A DNA stretch of 8,199 bases from Bordetella parapertussis (GCA_945869355.1 CAMBPA010000043.1:1-8199), one strand, 5' to 3'. Shown: positions 1 to 7,544, counted from the first letter of the stretch. Translations and numbers: made by a program. The notes: a model not told the origin generated them from the sequence alone.

Positions 1-2464
1 GCGCAGTTTCATCGACGACAGGCCACGGTGCGTCGAGCAAGTCACCATAAATCGCGCTGTAGCCCAACTTTGCCCATAGATCCCAGGTGACATGAGGAAC
101 GACAGGGTAGAGCACCCGCAGCAATACCCCTAACGTTTCCGCAACGGCGGCCTTGGCAAAGTTTGAATCCCCCAGCGATGCGTCGTCAATCGCGTTGAGC
201 ATTTTCATGCAGGCAGAAACAACCGTGTTGTACTGAATGCGTTGGTAGTCATAGTCTGCTTGCTTGAGCAACGTGTAGATTTCAAAGCGAAGCTTTTTAA
301 TATCGTTACTCGCCGCCGCCCAGTCGGTGGTGGGCACTTTTAGACCTGCAGCAACCTCTGCTTGCTTCTGGTAGCAAAGCGACCAAAGTCGACGTAAAAA
401 GCGGTTCGAGCCTTCCACCCCGGAGTCTGACCACTCGAGTGTTTGCTCGGGTGGGCTCGTGAACATGACAAACAGACGCGCAGTGTCCGCGCCTTGTGTG
501 TCGATTAAGGACTGAGGATCCACACCGTTATTTTTCGACTTGGACATTGTGCCCACGCCACCATAGGTAACGTGACGGCCATCGCTTTTGAGTGTTGCGC
601 CCGCAATGGCACCCTTCGCGTCGTACACATTGTCAACGTCTTCAGGCCAGAAATATTCGATCCCACCTTTTTCGTTCTTTGCCGAATAGATGTGGTTGAG
701 CACCATACCCTGGCAAAGTAGTTTGGTGAAGGGCTCGTCGAACTTCACCAAGCCTAAGTCGCGCATCACGCGCGTCCAGAAGCGCGCGTACAGCAGGTGC
801 AGTACCGCATGCTCAATACCACCGATGTACTGATCCATCGGCATCCAGTAGTCATTGCGCGCATCGACCATTTGTTGGTCGTTGCCGGGCGAGGTGTAAC
901 GCATGAAATACCACGACGAGTCGACGAACGTATCCATCGTATCGGTCTCGCGTTTTGCGGGCTTGCCGCAGCTTGGGCAATGACATGACAAGAAGCCTTC
1001 ATGCTTGGCAAGGGGGTTGCCGCTGCCGTCGGGGATCAGGTCCTCGGGCAAGATGACGGGCAGATCTTTTTCTGGCACCGGCACCGCACCACAGTCCTGG
1101 CAGTGAATGATTGGGATGGGCGTGCCCCAATAACGTTGGCGCGAGATGCCCCAGTCGCGCAAGCGCCAAGTCGTTTGGCGCGTGCCCAAGCCTAGCCCCT
1201 CGAGCTTGCTCGAGATCGCATCAATGGCTTGTATAAAGTTAAGGCCGTTATATTCGCCCGAGTTGATCAGACGACCTGATTGCTTGTCCCCATAGGATTC
1301 GTGCCAAACCTTGTTGTCAAAAGGCTTGTCACCCATCTGCACCACCTGCGTGATCGTTAGGCCATACTTGTTTGCAAAAGCAAAATCGCGCTCGTCGTGG
1401 GCCGGTACACCCATCACAGCGCCATCACCATAGCTCATCAAGACGTAGTTACCTACCCACAGCACAACAGGTTGCCCAGTCAGCGGGTGCGTGACGGTTA
1501 GCCCGGTGTCCAGGCCTTCTTTTTCGCGCGTGGCGAGTTCGGCCTCGGTCGTGCCGCCCTGCTTACACTGTTCGATAAACGCAGCCAGGGCAGGGTTGCT
1601 CATTGCGGCGTGCGTGGCCAGCGGATGCTCGGGCGCAACTGCGCAGAACGTGACACCCATGATGGTGTCGGCACGCGTGGTGAAGACAAACATTTTGCCG
1701 TCTTGGATTAGCTTGTTTTGTGCATCTTTAATGGTGTGCGTAAAGGCAAAGCGAACCCCTTCGCTTTTACCGATCCAGTTTTCTTGCATGGCGCGCACAC
1801 GGTCAGGCCATCCTGCTAAGCCAGTCTGCACTTGCTCGAGCAGTTCGCTCGCGTAGTCAGTGATGCGCAAGTAGTAGCCCGGGATTTCACGCTTCTCAAC
1901 AGGTGCGCCAGAGCGCCAGCCGCGACCGTCGATCACTTGCTCGTTTGCCAGCACGGTGTTGTCTACCGGGTCCCAGTTCACAACCTGTGTTTTGCGATAA
2001 GCGATGCCTTTTTCCAGCATTTTTAAAAAGAGCCACTGATTCCATTTGTAGTACTTAGGATCGCAGGCGCACATTTCACGTGTCCAATCGATCGCCAGGC
2101 CCATCGCCTTCATCTGCTTCTTCATATAGGCGATGTTGTCGTACGTCCATTTTGCAGGAGGTACATTGGACTTCATTGCGGCGTTTTCAGCCGGCATCCC
2201 AAAGGCATCCCAGCCCATCGGCATCAACACGTTGTAGCCACGCATGCGCAGCTGCCGCGCCATCATGTCATTGATGGTGTAGTTGCGCACGTGACCCATG
2301 TGCAACTTACCGCTGGGGTAGGGCAGCATTGAGCAAGCGTAAAACTTGGGCTTGGGTTCTCCCGAAGCATTTTTTGCGTTCTCGGTAACGAGGTAGGCGT
2401 CACGAGAGTCCCAGTTAGCGTGGGCAGCCGCTTCGACGGCGTTAGGTTGGTAGCGTTCCTGCAT
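1..2464 (-). CDS. leuS: Leucyl-tRNA synthetase (LeuRS), 3' end truncated by window edge
   Basis: Class Ia aminoacyl-tRNA synthetase that charges tRNA-Leu with leucine in the cytoplasm. I translated 821 continuous codons without a frameshift. Landmarks: class I HIGH-type motif HMGH at residues 55-58; CP1 editing domain with the threonine-rich motif TTRADT at 262-267 and VPAHDERD at 353-360 (conserved editing aspartates); a zinc-type module with CQDC and CPSC; the tRNA/zinc-region motif [10 protein letters not shown]; and the KMSKS loop as TMSKSK at 639-644 (533-550), followed by NNGVDPQ. The reading frame ends in PWPVVDETA, so only the last part of the C-terminal domain is missing (family length is about 860-890). 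Start: ATG at 2464 giving MQERYQP, the N-terminus I recall for Bordetella LeuRS. No good Shine-Dalgarno precedes it, and an in-frame TTG lies four codons upstream. It has its own promoter downstream of the rpmG terminator. Identity is essentially certain. Confidence 0.98.
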   Translation of the reverse strand, partial: MQERYQPNAVEAAAHANWDSRDAYLVTENAKNASGEPKPKFYACSMLPYPSGKLHMGHVRNYTINDMMARQLRMRGYNVLMPMGWDAFGMPAENAAMKSNVPPAKWTYDNIAYMKKQMKAMGLAIDWTREMCACDPKYYKWNQWLFLKMLEKGIAYRKTQVVNWDPVDNTVLANEQVIDGRGWRSGAPVEKREIPGYYLRITDYASELLEQVQTGLAGWPDRVRAMQENWIGKSEGVRFAFTHTIKDAQNKLIQDGKMFVFTTRADTIMGVTFCAVAPEHPLATHAAMSNPALAAFIEQCKQGGTTEAELATREKEGLDTGLTVTHPLTGQPVVLWVGNYVLMSYGDGAVMGVPAHDERDFAFANKYGLTITQVVQMGDKPFDNKVWHESYGDKQSGRLINSGEYNGLNFIQAIDAISSKLEGLGLGTRQTTWRLRDWGISRQRYWGTPIPIIHCQDCGAVPVPEKDLPVILPEDLIPDGSGNPLAKHEGFLSCHCPSCGKPAKRETDTMDTFVDSSWYFMRYTSPGNDQQMVDARNDYWMPMDQYIGGIEHAVLHLLYARFWTRVMRDLGLVKFDEPFTKLLCQGMVLNHIYSAKNEKGGIEYFWPEDVDNVYDAKGAIAGATLKSDGRHVTYGGVGTMSKSKNNGVDPQSLIDTQGADTARLFVMFTSPPEQTLEWSDSGVEGSNRFLRRLWSLCYQKQAEVAAGLKVPTTDWAAASNDIKKLRFEIYTLLKQADYDYQRIQYNTVVSACMKMLNAIDDASLGDSNFAKAAVAETLGVLLRVLYPVVPHVTWDLWAKLGYSAIYGDLLDAPWPVVDETA

Positions 2465-2486
2465 GAATACAGCCAAAAAGGGGTGA

Positions 2487-2501
2487 GACGCACAATGCGT
2501 C
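2487..2501 (-). promoter_or_regulatory. Perfect hairpin in the leuS leader
   Basis: GACGCA, a 3-nt loop, then TGCGTC form a perfect 6-bp stem about 22 nt upstream of the leuS ATG, inside the transcript expected from the TATAAT element at 2515-2520. No U-tract follows it on the minus strand, so it is not an intrinsic terminator. It could affect translation initiation or mRNA stability, or be fortuitous. The structure is seen; a role is only inferred. I see no T-box features such as a conserved T-box sequence or specifier stem. Confidence 0.4.
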
Positions 2502-2514
2502 AATCGACCTCGAC

Positions 2515-2520
2515 ATTATA
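2515..2520 (-). promoter_or_regulatory. Likely -10 element of the leuS promoter
   Basis: A perfect TATAAT on the minus strand lies about 50 nt upstream of the leuS ATG and just downstream of the rpmG terminator, which is where an independent leuS promoter is expected. The best -35 match, TTGACT at 2544-2549, is 23 nt away, longer than the usual 16-19. At optimal spacing only a poor match exists. The -10 may therefore work with a weak -35 or with an activator. The predicted leader is about 44 nt. Confidence 0.5.
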
Positions 2521-2577
2521 GGGCGGTACGCTCTTTGTGCCCGAGTCAACGCGCAGTGGGGGCTGGCAAATAGAGGG

Positions 2578-2611
2578 CATAAAAACAAACAGCCTCGCTA
2601 GGCGAGGCTGT
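2578..2611 (-). terminator. Intrinsic terminator of the rpmB-rpmG operon
   Basis: Read on the minus strand, ACAGCCTCGC, a 3-nt loop and GCGAGGCTGT form a perfect 10-bp GC-rich stem, followed directly by TTTGTTTTTA. It lies 30 nt after the rpmG stop codon and before the leuS promoter, so it should separate ribosomal-protein transcription from leuS. There is no T-tract on the plus-strand side, so it is unidirectional. Confidence 0.9.
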
Positions 2612-2640
2612 CGGAGCAGAAACCGGAACGTTGGATCGAA

Positions 2641-2808
2641 TTACTTGAGCTTGGTTTCTTTGTAGTCAACGTGCTTGCGGGCGACTGGATCAAATTTTTT
2701 GATCAGCATTTTCTCAGGCATGTTGCGCTTATTTTTTGTGGTTGTGTAGAAATGACCTGTTCCAGCGCTGGATTCAAGTTTAATTTTTTCGCGTGCACCT
2801 TTTGCCAT
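2641..2808 (-). CDS. rpmG: 50S ribosomal protein L33
   Basis: A 55-residue basic protein beginning [20 protein letters not shown], with the L33 signature [27 protein letters not shown] and the usual length for the family. It is a component of the large ribosomal subunit near the E site. It contains no cysteine, so it is the zinc-independent (C-minus) form. The start is set by a strong AAAGGAG Shine-Dalgarno at 2815-2821, 6 nt before the ATG; longer in-frame starts upstream would run into rpmB coding sequence. It is the second gene of the rpmB-rpmG operon, 11 nt after rpmB, and is followed by an intrinsic terminator. The identification is secure. Confidence 0.98.
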   Translation of the reverse strand: MAKGAREKIKLESSAGTGHFYTTTKNKRNMPEKMLIKKFDPVARKHVDYKETKLK

Positions 2809-2814
2809 GATGGT

Positions 2815-2821
2815 CTCCTTT
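2815..2821 (-). promoter_or_regulatory. rpmG ribosome binding site overlapping the rpmB stop
   Basis: AAAGGAG on the minus strand, 6 nt from the rpmG ATG. Its first two bases are also the last two of the rpmB TAA stop (2820-2822). Ribosomes finishing rpmB therefore end on the rpmG binding site, which suits coupled, equimolar synthesis of L28 and L33. This site decides the short 55-residue L33 start over a longer open frame upstream. Confidence 0.8.
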
Positions 2822-3056
2822 AAGCGACTTCGCCGCGTGCGCGAAGATCTGCCAGAACGGCGTCGATGCCATTCTTGTCGATTGTGCGGATTGCGTTGGT
2901 GGTGACGCGCAGGCGTATCCAACGGTTTTCGCTCTCAACCCAGAAGCGGCGTGACTGCAGGTTTGGCAGAAAACGACGCTTGGTTTTGTTGTTAGCGTGA
3001 GAAACATTGTTGCCCACCATGGGCTTTTTTCCGGTCACTTGGCATACACGTGCCAT
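2820..3056 (-). CDS. rpmB: 50S ribosomal protein L28
   Basis: A 78-residue basic protein beginning [17 protein letters not shown], with the L28 core [24 protein letters not shown] and the C-terminal stretch [14 protein letters not shown]; length and sequence closely match the E. coli family member. It is a large-subunit structural protein needed for ribosome assembly. It has a single cysteine, so it lacks the zinc-binding cysteine set of the C-plus form. The ATG is preceded by AGGTG at about 7 nt. It is the first gene of the rpmB-rpmG operon, with a promoter at 3127-3156 that starts inside the end of the upstream exporter gene. The leader carries an inverted repeat at 3079-3095. Confidence 0.98.
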   Translation of the reverse strand: MARVCQVTGKKPMVGNNVSHANNKTKRRFLPNLQSRRFWVESENRWIRLRVTTNAIRTIDKNGIDAVLADLRARGEVA

Positions 3057-3078
3057 GGCTACACCTATTGTTTGTTTG

Positions 3079-3100
3079 AACCCAATGTTTGGGTTTTTTT
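3079..3100 (+). terminator. Terminator-shaped hairpin in the rpmB leader, oriented antisense to rpmB
   Basis: AACCCAA, loop TGT, TTGGGTT make a perfect 7-bp stem, and on the plus strand the second arm runs straight into five more T residues. That is intrinsic-terminator shape for plus-strand transcription, but no plus-strand gene lies upstream. On the minus strand the same hairpin sits in the rpmB leader, about 22 nt before the ATG, preceded by A residues, so it cannot terminate rpmB transcription. It may be an antisense terminator, a leader structure for L28 control, or chance in AT-rich DNA. Stem strength is modest. Confidence 0.4.
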
Positions 3101-3126
3101 GATCAGATTTTCACATCAAGCCTGAC

Positions 3127-3156
3127 ATTCTAATACGAAACCACAATTTAAATCAA
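3127..3156 (-). promoter_or_regulatory. Predicted sigma-70 promoter of rpmB-rpmG
   Basis: On the minus strand, TTGATT (3151-3156) and TAGAAT (3127-3132) are separated by 18 nt, a good sigma-70-type match. Transcription would start near 3120, giving a leader of about 60 nt. The -35 box overlaps the stop codon (3153-3155) of the exporter gene, so the promoter is embedded in the end of that gene. I see no terminator for the exporter transcript ahead of it, so some read-through into rpmB is possible. Confidence 0.6.
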
Positions 3157-4349
3157 ACGGTTCGGGTGGTTTTACGCGCTAGTACGCCTAGCAGACAGGC
3201 CGCCGAGGTGCAGCACCCCATAATAAGCGCCAAAGGTAAGGGACCGGGGGTCGTGAGCATACTGACGGTCATCCCTGCCAGGGCGCCACACGAGATCGTG
3301 ATCGTCCCCATCATCGCGGAGGCCGAGCCTAACTGACGCCCTTGGTCTGAGAGTGCCATCGCAGCCGAGTTTGGTCCGACAAAGCCATGACTGAACATAA
3401 AACAGATTATGCAGGCCATGATAACGGGTAGGCTGGTCACCCCAAGCAGGCTGAGTGCGAGCGCCGCCACTCCTGCGGACATCATTAATGCTAGTGCCCA
3501 AGGCAGTAGCTTTTCAGGGCGATGACGTTTGAGTAAGCGGGCGCTAACCTGTGTGCCCATAATCAGGCTAAAGGCGTTGATGGCGAAGAGCAGACCATAC
3601 GTCTGGGGAGATACCCCGAAGTACTCAATGAACAGCCTCGGCGAGGCTGCAATATAGCCAAAGAGTGTGGCCGAGCCCATGCCGCCTGACAAGGAAAACG
3701 CGGCAAAGCGTTTATGGCGCAGTAAGCCCGTGTAGGTCCGGAAAATATTGCCCCAGCTAAGCATTATTTTGTTTTGGGGTGGCAGACTCTCGGCCATCAC
3801 CTTCCAGACCGTGATCAGCAACACCACGCCGATCAGCGTCATGACGACAAAAATCCCCCGCCAACCTGCAAACGCCAGAACCTGCGAGCCGACGATCGGT
3901 GCCAAAATGGGGGCCACCCCCATGATCAGCATCAACATCGACAGCGCGCGCGCGGCCTCTTGGGTGTTGTAGTGGTCGCGCACCACGGCGCGTGAGATCA
4001 CCATGCCGGCTGCACCGCCCATAGCTTGTGCAATGCGACTAAGGGTTAGAAATTCCACGCTTGGTGCCAAGGCGCAGGCGGCCGATGCCACGATATACAG
4101 CACTAGCGCGCCGTAGAGTGGTGGTTTGCGGCCAAAGCGATCGGCCAGCGGGCCATACACAAGTTGCGCGCTCGCCATCCCGATTAAGTACGCAGCGAGA
4201 GTGCGCTCGACCTCATTGCTCGTTGTCGAAAGTCCGCGAGCAATTTCCGGGAAGGCCGGCAGATAAAAGTCGATAGAGATCGGGGCAATCGCCGTGAGCG
4301 CGCCCATCAAAAGCAACCAGCCTGGTAGCCCCACCGCAGCCAGCTTCAA
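3153..4349 (-). CDS. Bcr/CflA-family MFS drug exporter
   Basis: A 398-residue inner-membrane protein with about 12 hydrophobic segments (the first near 11-31, the last near 370-391) and the Bcr/CflA hallmarks: [10 protein letters not shown] at the end of TM1 (25-34), motif [11 protein letters not shown] at 66-75, a motif B-like [13 protein letters not shown] with Arg105, and an antiporter motif C-like [11 protein letters not shown] near 144-154. Known members (Bcr, bicyclomycin resistance) are proton-driven effluxers; the substrate here cannot be read from sequence. The start chosen is TTG (4347-4349), overlapping the monooxygenase stop by 4 nt (TTGA), with no clear Shine-Dalgarno, so translation probably depends on coupling. 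A GTG at codon 6 is an alternative; the ATG at codon 15 would cut into TM1. It probably shares a transcript with the upstream monooxygenase. Confidence 0.9.
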   Translation of the reverse strand: MKLAAVGLPGWLLLMGALTAIAPISIDFYLPAFPEIARGLSTTSNEVERTLAAYLIGMASAQLVYGPLADRFGRKPPLYGALVLYIVASAACALAPSVEFLTLSRIAQAMGGAAGMVISRAVVRDHYNTQEAARALSMLMLIMGVAPILAPIVGSQVLAFAGWRGIFVVMTLIGVVLLITVWKVMAESLPPQNKIMLSWGNIFRTYTGLLRHKRFAAFSLSGGMGSATLFGYIAASPRLFIEYFGVSPQTYGLLFAINAFSLIMGTQVSARLLKRHRPEKLLPWALALMMSAGVAALALSLLGVTSLPVIMACIICFMFSHGFVGPNSAAMALSDQGRQLGSASAMMGTITISCGALAGMTVSMLTTPGPLPLALIMGCCTSAACLLGVLARKTTRTV

Positions 4350-5362
4350 GCAGCAAGTGCCGTCGGGATGTGTACCTCGCGTGCGGCTTGTGCTGCGATT
4401 TCAAAGGACTTCAGGCGTGCCTTGTGATCAAAAATCTGCCCGGCCATGATGAGCTCATCCGCGCCAGTTTTTTCGACCAACGCTTGCAGCCCACGCCGGA
4501 CAGTTTCCGGTGAGCCCACCACGGAGCAAGATAACTGTTCAGAGACAGAAACTTTTTCGTAGGGTGTCCAAAAGGTCTCAATGTCATCGATTGGTGGTGG
4601 GAGTTGCCCACGCGTATTGCGTCGCATACGTGTGGCATGCTGTTGGTGCGTGGTGAACAAGTAGTGAGCTTCTTCATCCGTATCGGCGGCAACAATGTTG
4701 ACACCAACACCTGCATGCGGTTTCGCTTGTTGTGAGGATGGTTTAAATAAGGTCTTGTAGGCGTGTAGCGCTTGCATCAGGGCCTCGGGCGCGAAATGCG
4801 AGGCGAACGCATAAGGTAAGCCGAAATGCGCAGCCACTTGTGCTCCGTAGGTGCTTGAACCCAAAATCCAGATGGGCACATGCAGGCCTGCACCAGGAAT
4901 AGCCTTCACTGCTTGCCCTGGTTGCACGTCGTCAAAGTAAAACTGAAGCTCTTGCACGTCCTGTGGAAATTGATCCGACGAGCTTTGAAGGTCCCGGCGC
5001 AGGGCACGCGCAGTCATTTGATCCGTACCCGGTGCGCGACCTAAGCCAAGCTCAATACGGCCAGGAAATAATGAGGCGAGCGTACCGAATTGCTCGGCGA
5101 TCACCAAGGGGGCGTGATTGGGCAGCATGATTCCGCCGGATCCAATCCGAATGGTAGAGGTCCCGGCCGCGACGTAACAGAGCGCGACTGCGGTGGCCGA
5201 GCTCGCGTTGCCAGTCATGTTGTGGTGCTCGGCCATCCAGTAGCGAGTGAATCCCCATTTTTCGGCGTGTTGCGCCAAGTCGCGGGAGTTATTCAAGGCA
5301 TCGGTCGCGGTGAAACCTTGTGGAATGGGCGATAAGTCTAGGATCGAGTAAGGGATGCTCAT
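4346..5362 (-). CDS. Luciferase-like flavin-dependent monooxygenase, YhbW type
   Basis: A 338-residue TIM-barrel protein of the bacterial luciferase-like (LLM) superfamily, close in length and sequence to E. coli YhbW as I recall it. Visible landmarks: [11 protein letters not shown] (6-16), [10 protein letters not shown] (40-49), [22 protein letters not shown] (74-95), [12 protein letters not shown] (101-112), ILGSS (166-170) and ASHFAPE (187-193), the last two in regions that line the flavin site in this family. Members use FMNH2 or bind F420/FMN; the substrate is unknown for YhbW-like proteins. The ATG at 5362 gives the expected N-terminus, but no Shine-Dalgarno is visible. Its start overlaps the stop of a possible small upstream ORF. 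It is the first confident gene of a unit with the MFS exporter, which suggests oxidation and export of a related compound; that link is inference. Confidence 0.93.
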   Translation of the reverse strand: MSIPYSILDLSPIPQGFTATDALNNSRDLAQHAEKWGFTRYWMAEHHNMTGNASSATAVALCYVAAGTSTIRIGSGGIMLPNHAPLVIAEQFGTLASLFPGRIELGLGRAPGTDQMTARALRRDLQSSSDQFPQDVQELQFYFDDVQPGQAVKAIPGAGLHVPIWILGSSTYGAQVAAHFGLPYAFASHFAPEALMQALHAYKTLFKPSSQQAKPHAGVGVNIVAADTDEEAHYLFTTHQQHATRMRRNTRGQLPPPIDDIETFWTPYEKVSVSEQLSCSVVGSPETVRRGLQALVEKTGADELIMAGQIFDHKARLKSFEIAAQAAREVHIPTALAA

Positions 5363-5454
5363 AGGGATTCGTGGTGCTTGGGCAGGTTATGCTTACGGAT
5401 CAGGGTGCTGAGGACGGCTTGGTTTAATCCGAGTTGCTTCAATAATACGCCCAT
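5359..5454 (-). CDS. Possible small ORF upstream of and overlapping the monooxygenase start
   Basis: I do not recognise this. From an ATG at 5452-5454 a 31-codon frame reads [19 protein letters not shown] then [12 protein letters not shown], ending in a TGA that overlaps the monooxygenase ATG in an ATGA arrangement. The frame stays open upstream to 5505, with TTG (5461-5463) or ATT (5488-5490) as longer starts, which would add a segment rich in Lys, Glu, Arg and Leu (PKAEALRHLEK). The peptide looks helical and basic. In favour: the stop/start overlap, and the monooxygenase lacks its own Shine-Dalgarno. Against: it is very short, has no clear ribosome binding site, and an open frame of this length can arise by chance. 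It could also be a leader or a decayed gene end. Confidence 0.3.
   Translation of the reverse strand: MGVLLKQLGLNQAVLSTLIRKHNLPKHHESL
5419..5448 (+). promoter_or_regulatory. Candidate promoter for bktB
   Basis: On the plus strand, TTGGTT (5419-5424) and TAATAC (5443-5448) are spaced by 18 nt, giving a leader of about 65 nt before bktB. Both boxes are imperfect. The same stretch read on the minus strand contains TATTAT (5442-5447), so a monooxygenase promoter could overlap it, but no good minus-strand -35 is seen at normal spacing. Confidence 0.35.
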
Positions 5455-5520
5455 TTTTTCCAAGTGACGTAAAGCTTCGGCCTTCGGAATGCTAACCGTC
5501 TGACATTAAAGGAGCACGCA

Positions 5521-6702
5521 ATGCGTGAAGTATTTATTACAGCAGCAGCCAGAACCGCGATTGGTGATTTTGGGGGAGGTCTCAAAGACGTGGCGCCCAT
5601 CGATCTCGGAGCGACCGTTGTGAAGGCGGTTTTACAGCGCTCAGGTGTGGATGGGTCAGCCGTGGGGCATCTGGCGTTTGGTCATGTTGTGCACACTGAG
5701 CCCCGCGACATGTATTTGTCGCGTGTTGTTGCCTTAAACGCGGGGTTGCCGCAAAGCTGCGCGGCGTTTAACGTCAACCGTCTGTGCGGCTCAGGCTTGC
5801 AAGCGATTATCTCGAGTGCTCAGTCGATTTTGTTGGGCGATACCGACATGGCAATCGGCGGTGGTGCTGAAGCCATGAGCCGGGGTGGTTACTTGTCACA
5901 GACGCAGCGTTTTGGCTCGCGCATGGGGGATACAACCATTTCGGACATGATGGTGGGCGCGCTGACCGACCCCTTCAGTCGCATGCACATGGGCGTGACG
6001 GCAGAAAACGTAGCGAAGCAGTTTGACATTTCTCGTGCGGATCAAGACGCGCTTGCGGTTGAATCACATCGCCGTGCGGCGAAAGCGCAGGACGAAGGGC
6101 GCTTTAACGATCAAATCGTGCCGGTCGTTATCAAGACGCGTAAAGGCGAGGTAGAGTTCAAGGTCGACGAGCATCCACGGCGAGATGTTTCTATAGACGG
6201 GCTCGCTGCCTTGCGTGCCGTGTTTGTGAAAGAAAACGGTACGGTGACCGCCGGTAACGCCTCAGGTATCAACGATGGCGCTGCCGCCGTGCTGATGATG
6301 AGCGGTGAGGCGCTTAAATCCAGCGGTGCCAAGCCGATGGCGCGTTTGGTGGCTTATGCACACGCAGGTGTTGATCCCAGCATCATGGGCATTGGCCCTG
6401 TGCCCGCTACCCAAGCGGTGATGAAGCGTGCCGGTTTGACGGTCGATCAGATGGACGTGATCGAGGCGAACGAAGCCTTTGCCGCACAAGCCTGCGCGGT
6501 CGCTAAAGAGCTCAAGCTGGATTCTGCACGTTTGAATCCTAATGGCAGCGGCATTTCGTTGGGGCATCCGATCGGTGCGACAGGCGCGATTGTCACCACC
6601 AAAGCAATTTATGAATTGCATCGCACCGGCGGCCGTTATGCGCGGGTGACGATGTGTATTGGTGGCGGTCAAGGTATTGCCGCGATTTTTGAGCGTGTGT
6701 AA
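5521..6702 (+). CDS. bktB: Acetyl-CoA C-acyltransferase (beta-ketothiolase, BktB type)
   Basis: A 393-residue type II biosynthetic-class thiolase that catalyses reversible Claisen condensation of acyl-CoA with acetyl-CoA. Landmarks: catalytic Cys89 in NRLCGSGLQ (86-94), NEAFAAQ (317-323), His349 in GHPIGATG (349 to 355 region) and Cys379 in CIGGGQGIA (379-387), matching the Cys-His-Cys set of thiolases with a one-residue offset from Cupriavidus necator BktB. The overall sequence is strikingly BktB-like (TEPRDMYL, HMGVTAENVAK, GIGPVPAT), so acceptance of C4-C5 or longer 3-ketoacyl-CoA is plausible; paralogous PhaA/AtoB is the alternative. A strong AAAGGAG (5508-5514) lies 6 nt before the ATG. 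It stands alone, with no acetoacetyl-CoA reductase or PHA synthase nearby, is divergent from the monooxygenase unit and ends at a bidirectional terminator. Confidence 0.94.
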   Translation: MREVFITAAARTAIGDFGGGLKDVAPIDLGATVVKAVLQRSGVDGSAVGHLAFGHVVHTEPRDMYLSRVVALNAGLPQSCAAFNVNRLCGSGLQAIISSAQSILLGDTDMAIGGGAEAMSRGGYLSQTQRFGSRMGDTTISDMMVGALTDPFSRMHMGVTAENVAKQFDISRADQDALAVESHRRAAKAQDEGRFNDQIVPVVIKTRKGEVEFKVDEHPRRDVSIDGLAALRAVFVKENGTVTAGNASGINDGAAAVLMMSGEALKSSGAKPMARLVAYAHAGVDPSIMGIGPVPATQAVMKRAGLTVDQMDVIEANEAFAAQACAVAKELKLDSARLNPNGSGISLGHPIGATGAIVTTKAIYELHRTGGRYARVTMCIGGGQGIAAIFERV

Positions 6703-6750
6703 GCCAGCCTTCGTCAGTTGTTAGCTCTTTTTCCGCGCTGACAAGACGAA

Positions 6751-6782
6751 AAAAAAGGGGCAGCCTCGGTTGTCCCTTTTTT
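6751..6782. terminator. Bidirectional intrinsic terminator between bktB and radC
   Basis: A 12-bp stem (6751-6762 with 6771-6782) with an 8-nt loop. Its core is GGG/CCC flanked by six A-T pairs, with one G-U wobble. The outer A/T run provides a T-tract on whichever strand is transcribed, so it can end both bktB (plus, stop at 6702) and radC (minus, stop at 6816). Position between two convergent genes supports this. Confidence 0.9.
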
Positions 6783-6815
6783 GTTGACGCATTAGGTGCG
6801 CTGACCGCTGCGCCT

Positions 6816-7493
6816 TTAAAGGTGACCGAGTTCTGCGATGGACACCACTTGATTCGCCGCGATCACGAGGTGGTCGAGCAGTGCGATATCCACCACAGCG
6901 AGTGAGTGTTTTAAGTGTCTGGTGAGGGCAATGTCGGCAGCGCTTGCTTGCGCGAGCCCCGACGGATGATTGTGGGCCAAGATGATCGCCGCCGCGTGGT
7001 GCATCAGTCCGATTTTGACCAGTTCACGGGGATAGATGGTGGTTTCGGTCAAGGTACCTCTGGATATTTCGGTTGAATGAATTAGTCGGTGCTGATTGTC
7101 TAGCAATAAGGCTACGCAGCGCTCAATTCGGCAATTGCTAAGTAGTGCTGTGCAGTAGGCATGAATTTGCGGACGATGTTTGAGAGAACATCCTTGCTTT
7201 AAATCTTCGATAATTGCGCGCCTAGCCAGTTCAAGAATTGCAGTGAGCTGGCAAATGCGGGCGTTCCCCAATCCCACTATTCCTCTAAGGTCTTCTTTGT
7301 CGGCCCCGAGAAGTGGTCGCAGCCCGCCGAAGTGTTGGACAAGGTTTTGGGCGAGGCCTAGCGCGCTCAGTCCTCGCGTCCCCGTACCAAGAATCAGGGC
7401 GAGGAGCTCTGCATCGGTCAGTATGTGCGCACCGTGTTGCATTAATCGCTCACGCGGTCGTTGATCCGGTAAAAGTTGTTCGCGCAAGGTCAT
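6816..7493 (-). CDS. radC: RadC family JAMM/MPN+ protein
   Basis: A 225-residue protein with an N-terminal helix-hairpin-helix-like UPF0758 domain (LTDAELLALILGTGT at 25-39, GIVGLGNARICQL at 71-83) and a C-terminal RadC JAMM domain. The metal motif is complete: Glu142 in TEISRG, then HxHPx6SxxD as His174, His176, Ser184 and Asp187 within HNHPSG. Length fits the family. RadC is widespread; its early assignment to DNA repair is doubtful, and a metal-dependent hydrolase activity is inferred from the fold. The ATG at 7493 gives MTLREQLLPDQRPRERL, matching the usual start just before the RPRE motif; only a weak ribosome site precedes it. It is divergent from the FKBP gene across 51 bp, an arrangement I recall from Bordetella and Burkholderia. 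Confidence 0.95.
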   Translation of the reverse strand: MTLREQLLPDQRPRERLMQHGAHILTDAELLALILGTGTRGLSALGLAQNLVQHFGGLRPLLGADKEDLRGIVGLGNARICQLTAILELARRAIIEDLKQGCSLKHRPQIHAYCTALLSNCRIERCVALLLDNQHRLIHSTEISRGTLTETTIYPRELVKIGLMHHAAAIILAHNHPSGLAQASAADIALTRHLKHSLAVVDIALLDHLVIAANQVVSIAELGHL

Positions 7494-7533
7494 CTCGTAA
7501 GCTCTAAAATAGGTGTTTTGCCAAGCTCTCTAC

Positions 7534-7538
7534 GGTGA
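7534..7538 (+). promoter_or_regulatory. Ribosome binding site supporting a TTG start for the FKBP gene
   Basis: GGTGA, part of the anti-Shine-Dalgarno complement, lies 6 nt before the TTG at 7545-7547. No in-frame ATG or GTG is available near the expected N-terminus, so this site is the main support for the TTG start. Confidence 0.5.
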
Positions 7539-7544
7539 CAGATT

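Noticed and set aside
1491..1856. Plus-strand open frame of 121 codons opposite leuS
   Set aside because: It lies entirely within the continuous, motif-bearing leuS frame; its composition (Ser/Cys/Ala-rich, no recognisable domain) is that of an antisense shadow.
2809..2922. N-terminal extension of L33 to 93 residues
   Set aside because: The extension overlaps rpmB in another frame, and a strong Shine-Dalgarno sits just before the standard 55-residue start.
6262..6672. Minus-strand open frame of 136 codons opposite bktB
   Set aside because: It is antisense to a highly conserved thiolase and covers its catalytic His region; His/Arg/Thr-rich with no domain, so a shadow.
6784..6800. TTGACGCATT plus GTGCG, resembling the minus-strand leuS leader at about 2489-2503
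   Set aside because: Only two copies, short and in unrelated contexts; consistent with chance, not a repeat family.
6796..6817. Imperfect GCGC-rich inverted repeat just after the radC stop
   Set aside because: It contains a bulge and has no T-tract on the minus strand; the nearby 12-bp terminator at 6751-6782 explains termination better.
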